64,000 nt of DNA from a bacterium (lineage in GTDB: Bacteria; Sumerlaeota; Sumerlaeia; SLMS01). The stretch is taken from NCBI GenBank assembly GCA_016125005.1, contig WGMQ01000003.1, positions 62,001 through 126,000 of the forward strand, written 5' to 3'. A program made the position numbers and the translations under genes. Shown here in pieces: positions 61,093-64,000 of this stretch. Under the pieces are notes generated by a model. It was not told the DNA's origin and searched no databases. It saw nothing but the letters and a program-made list of their open reading frames with translations. Each line of letters opens with the position of its first letter. The first letter of the stretch is position 1.

Positions 61093-61548
61093 GATGTAGA
61101 ACATGTTGCCGTCTTTGGCGCGGCGCTGCTCGTCGGTACGGTCGAGCACGTCCTGAAGTGTCGTTCCGTCCAGCACGTCGGAGATGGCGTCACGCGCATC
61201 CTTCATGACCAGGCGGATGCCACAGGTCGCCGGATCGGGACAGTCATCGCACATGACGGGTGCGGTCAGGCTGGCACAGCGCAATGGCGCCAATGGTCCA
61301 TCGATGGTGCGGACAATGCCGCCAACGGGGATTTTCTCGGGATCCATGGCGAGCACATAGCCGCCACCGCGCCCCTTCTTGCTGTCGAGGTATCCGGCAT
61401 TCTTCAGTTCAAGCAGGATCAACTCGAGGAACTTCTTGGGGAGCGCTTCCGCCTCGGCGATTTCGCTGATCAAGCGCGGCCCGCGGCGGTGATGCCGGGC
61501 GAGGTGCAGCATGGCGGTGAGGGCATACTTGGCTTTGCGAGAGAGCAT
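61090..61548 (-). CDS. Rrf2-family transcriptional regulator
   Basis: 152 residues from ATG 61548. The N-terminal winged helix 'MLSRKAKYALTAMLHLARHH' and recognition region 'ISEIAEAEALPKKFLELILLELKNAGYLDSKKGRGGGYVLA' are typical. A Cys cluster follows ('LRCASL', 'VMCDDCPDPATCGI'), with C-x2-C-x5-C spacing, which could bind an iron-sulfur cluster as in IscR/NsrR-type sensors. No isc or suf genes are nearby, so its regulon is elsewhere. It converges on the prepilin-like gene. Confidence 0.9.
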   Translation of the reverse strand: MLSRKAKYALTAMLHLARHHRRGPRLISEIAEAEALPKKFLELILLELKNAGYLDSKKGRGGGYVLAMDPEKIPVGGIVRTIDGPLAPLRCASLTAPVMCDDCPDPATCGIRLVMKDARDAISDVLDGTTLQDVLDRTDEQRRAKDGNMFYI

Positions 61549-61786
61549 CGGTCTTTCCCGGGCCGGATTGTGGGGCAGGAAATCACGAGGCAAGCGGCGG
61601 GACAAGGACAGTTGAGGATGCAGCGCTAAGCGGCGGGAAAGGGAGTCTCACCACTGGGACACGGAGGCACGGGGAAAGGCGCACTGTCACCCATGTACCC
61701 GGATCATACCTTCGTCTTGGTCGCCCCGACCCGCCGCTTCATCGCCGTTTCCCGTTGGCCCGCTTGGTGCTCGCTCGGGTTCAATC

Positions 61787-62551
61787 ATGACAGCCCGGTT
61801 GGGCAGGAGGTCAGTCGTGTTGGCAAGTCGTTCCGGTTGGTTGTTGATGGGAGTCGCGCTCTTGTGCGTCGGCTGCGATGAGCAGCAGGTGCTTTACCGA
61901 ACCCAGTCCAAGGAGCAGATTCCTCCCGTTCCGGAAGGGGTGGAAAGCGCCGTCTCGGCGGCTCCGGCGGCGACAATACCGACGCAACCCGCTCCGGTTG
62001 CGACCTCTCTTCCGAGCCCCAAGGCCACCAGTTGGGATCCGATTGTGGCCACCGAGCCGTTGACGCCCTCCACGTTCCAGTCGGTTCGCGTCGAGCTGCC
62101 GACGCGCTACGAACTCTCCGACAGGCAGATGCCGATGCGCCTCGGCACTTGGGCGATTCCGGGAAGCGGGGGCTCCGAGGCAGGCGAGTTGGTGCTCTAC
62201 TACTTCGGCGCCGGACAGGGCGGCGGTGTGGAGGAGAACGTGAAACGCTGGGTCGGCCAGTTCCGCGGTGCCTCGTCCGGTGAGAGCCCGCTGGTGCGGT
62301 TTGAGAGCGGTTCGCGCGACAACCTAACCATCACGCGGGCCACCATCGAGGGCACTTGGTCGGCACCGGCCATGGGGCCGGGCGCTCCCGCGCAGCCTGC
62401 GCGTCCCGAATACGCCCTGGACGCACTCATCGTCGAGGGCGGCCCCGGCGGCACGCTGTTCTTCCGCTTCACGGGTCCCGTGGCGCTGATTCGGAACGAG
62501 GACGCGGCGATCCGTGCTGTCGCCGGTTCGATGACCGTCGCCGCACCGTGA
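61787..62551 (+). CDS. Lipoprotein of unknown function
   Basis: 254 residues. The hydrophobic signal 'GWLLMGVALLCVGC' ends in a lipobox Cys at about residue 30. A Pro/Ala/Thr-rich linker follows ('TIPTQPAPVATSLPSPK'), then a compact domain. That domain contains 'YELSDRQMPMRLGTWAIPG', 'GELVLYYFGAGQGGGVEENVKRWVGQF' and 'TLFFRFTGPVALI'. The domain pattern recurs in planctomycete-like genomes as a hypothetical protein; I do not know its function. It converges on the TPR gene with only 2 bp between stop codons. Confidence 0.75.
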   Translation: MTARLGRRSVVLASRSGWLLMGVALLCVGCDEQQVLYRTQSKEQIPPVPEGVESAVSAAPAATIPTQPAPVATSLPSPKATSWDPIVATEPLTPSTFQSVRVELPTRYELSDRQMPMRLGTWAIPGSGGSEAGELVLYYFGAGQGGGVEENVKRWVGQFRGASSGESPLVRFESGSRDNLTITRATIEGTWSAPAMGPGAPAQPARPEYALDALIVEGGPGGTLFFRFTGPVALIRNEDAAIRAVAGSMTVAAP

Positions 62552-62553
62552 CC

Positions 62554-64000
62554 TCAAGGGGCCGCGGCGTGACGCTCGCGAGCCCGACGCAGGTTCTCGG
62601 CAATTTCCTCATCGTCTGGGGCGAGCCTTGCCGCTCGCTCCAGCACGTTGATGCCCAGCTCGGGCTTCCCCTGCATGAGACGCAAAATCCCGAGTCCATG
62701 CAGCGCGTCCACATTGTCCGGATCAACCTGCACGGCGAGACCGTATAGACGGAGCGCATCGGGCCAACGCTTGTCCGATTCCGCGTTGCCCGCCGCATAG
62801 GCCAGTTGCTTGGCCCGCGCCACGGGGTCCGACTCGTCGGCGTATTCGAGTTCATAGGCAGAAGCCAGCAGTGCCGGATCGCGCTGAAGCATGGACAGTC
62901 GCCGAAGGGCCTCGTGTCGGACACGTTCCTCTGCAATGGGAGTGGCGTGGGCGCGCTCCAGGCGACGGATCGCCTCCGCCTGGCGACCGAGAGCAGGCAG
63001 TCGTTCCGCCATGACCACCAACCCGTTGAAATCGGCGGGATAGACAGCAAGCGCCTTCTCCGCCAGGTGGACCGCCCGCTCGATCTCGCCCCGCTCGTGC
63101 GCCTTGAAGGCCAGCAGGCCGTAGGCGACGGCGAGACCCTTCGTGGGGATTTCGATCTTGTCGAGGGCCGCCAGCGCCTCGTCCTCGAACCCATTGTCGA
63201 TCAGGGGAAGCGCAGCCAACGCACGGTTGGGGGGCGTTGTGTCGTCGTAGGAAAGCATCTGCCGGGCGGCGGCAACGGCGGCCTCCGGGTCCTTCATCGC
63301 GTCGGCAATCGTGTAGCGCATGTAGGCCGCATCGGAGGGCTTCTTGATGCGATCGACAAGGGCAAGTGCCTCCGTGAAACGTCCCAGCTTGGCGAGGCGA
63401 GCGGACTCATTGACGAGGGCCAGCGGGTCCATTTGCGATTGGGCGGAGGAGGCATAGTCCTCCACGCGGGCCGCGCCGCCAGAATCGGCGCCGACCTGCG
63501 CCGCACGGCGATAGAGCTTTGCCCGATAGGAATCGGGATAGGTCTCGTAGGCGCGATCCCATAACGCCGTGGAGGAGGACCACCATTCCTGGGCGCGGAT
63601 GCTCATCACCGAGGCACCGAGCACCAAGATCAGCGCGACCGCCGCTGCCATCGGGGCGGAGGCACGCATTCGCGCGAAGAGCGACCCCATACCCGCCAGG
63701 GCCGGGAGCAGCAGCAGCGTCGGGACGTAGGAGTAGCGGTCCGCCGCGAACGCCGATCCAAAGGTGACGATGCCGCTCACGGGCCCAAGGCATACCGCCG
63801 AGGCGAGCAGCGCAAAGGAGACCGCAGGGGCCCGCTTCCAGCACGCCACCACCGTCGCCAGTCCTGCCACGCAGAAGAGCACGCCCGCGATGGCCCAGGG
63901 AGCCTTGGCCGATGGATAGAACTCCAGCGCGTAGAGCGGCGAAAGCCCCGTGGGGACCAGCGTCTTCATGGTGTAGAACAGTGGGGCGAAGCTGGCGATG
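62554..64000 (-). CDS. TPR membrane protein (TMTC/O-glycosyltransferase-like), 5' end missing
   Basis: The frame stays open to the right edge; the ATG at 63969 is internal, since the preceding codons 'IASFAPLFYT' continue the same membrane region. The visible part has transmembrane helices ('WAIAGVLFCVAGLATVVACW', 'AVSFALLASAVCLGPVSGIV', 'MAAAVALILVLGASVMSI'). Next are the family phrases 'FAADRYSYVPTLLLLPAL' and 'EWWSSSTALWDRAYETYPDSYRAKL', then about ten TPR-like helices to the C-terminus. This order matches bacterial TMTC-like proteins with an N-terminal GT-C membrane domain, which would lie beyond the window. Confidence 0.8.
   Translation of the reverse strand, partial: IASFAPLFYTMKTLVPTGLSPLYALEFYPSAKAPWAIAGVLFCVAGLATVVACWKRAPAVSFALLASAVCLGPVSGIVTFGSAFAADRYSYVPTLLLLPALAGMGSLFARMRASAPMAAAVALILVLGASVMSIRAQEWWSSSTALWDRAYETYPDSYRAKLYRRAAQVGADSGGAARVEDYASSAQSQMDPLALVNESARLAKLGRFTEALALVDRIKKPSDAAYMRYTIADAMKDPEAAVAAARQMLSYDDTTPPNRALAALPLIDNGFEDEALAALDKIEIPTKGLAVAYGLLAFKAHERGEIERAVHLAEKALAVYPADFNGLVVMAERLPALGRQAEAIRRLERAHATPIAEERVRHEALRRLSMLQRDPALLASAYELEYADESDPVARAKQLAYAAGNAESDKRWPDALRLYGLAVQVDPDNVDALHGLGILRLMQGKPELGINVLERAARLAPDDEEIAENLRRARERHAAAP
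62743..62750 (-). repeat. Genomic octamer GTCTATAC (in TPR gene)
   Basis: Exact copy on the minus strand; read as Arg-Leu-Tyr-Gly. Confidence 0.6.

Noticed and set aside
1-64000. CRISPR arrays, rRNA or tRNA genes, transposases, integrases
   Set aside because: Looked for repeat-spacer patterns, tRNA-like cloverleafs and transposase/integrase motifs; none seen by eye.

Overview
The window reads as a chromosomal segment of a GC-rich, Gram-negative (LPS-bearing) bacterium. Evidence for an outer membrane is lpxK, an ADP-heptose-type glycosyltransferase, an LptD-like barrel, a TolC-like efflux protein and many lipoproteins together with lgt. The prepilin-like proteins (FTLIELLIVVAIIAILAAIAVPNF type with a short globular tail), giant TSP3/FG-GAP surface protein and S53-like protease recall lineages such as Sumerlaeota/BRC1, Planctomycetes or Hydrogenedentes. 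That placement is an impression, not a proof. TAG, TAA and TGA are all used as stops.

Layout. 1-467: left-edge fragment of a DUF2851 gene. 626-5438: MacA-MacB-TolC-like efflux operon closed by an intrinsic terminator. 5584-11153: tightly overlapping run of an NtrC-type regulator, a small unknown, TrmJ, a class-A-like serine hydrolase, GluQ and LpxK. 11150-15160 (minus): lipoprotein, N-acylglucosamine 2-epimerase family enzyme, DoxX-like membrane protein and polyprenyl diphosphate synthase, with a perfect CRP-type palindrome upstream. 15314-18039 (minus): RbfA and an unusual helicase fused to an OmpR-type winged helix. 18149-19057: lgt, converging on a long run of minus-strand genes. That run comprises a heme-oxygenase-like protein, an Ada-like protein, an SF1 helicase, an MFS carrier, zwf, moaC, a beta-lactamase-family lipoprotein, a heptosyltransferase, priA and dprA. 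31928-43941 (minus): secretion cluster of a prepilin, a secreted unknown, a 2546-residue TSP3/FG-GAP protein and an S53-like protease, preceded by lptD (to 46870). 46.9-49.4 kb: AT-richer accessory pocket with a gene remnant and small unknowns. 49454-51856: secreted GH-like/discoidin/VanY fusion. 52069-54092: DUF262 plus HEPN two-gene cassette (probable defence). 54472-56283: phosphodiester glycosidase gene with an in-frame amber codon. 56430-62551: EttA, an ornithine-lipid-like acyltransferase pair, a second prepilin-like protein, an Rrf2 regulator and a lipoprotein. 62554-64000: TPR membrane protein cut by the right edge.

The most interesting signal is not a gene. The octamer GTCTATAC (usually TGTCTATAC, often CTGTCTATAC) occurs 13 times exactly by eye, on both strands and in all three reading phases of unrelated genes. 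Close variants are also present. It appears as a perfect inverted pair between lgt and its convergent neighbour, where it supplies both stop codons, and as tandem 8-bp arrays. This resembles an uptake-sequence or HIP1-like iterated genomic word. The window also carries dprA and prepilin-like genes, but no DNA-uptake function is demonstrated.
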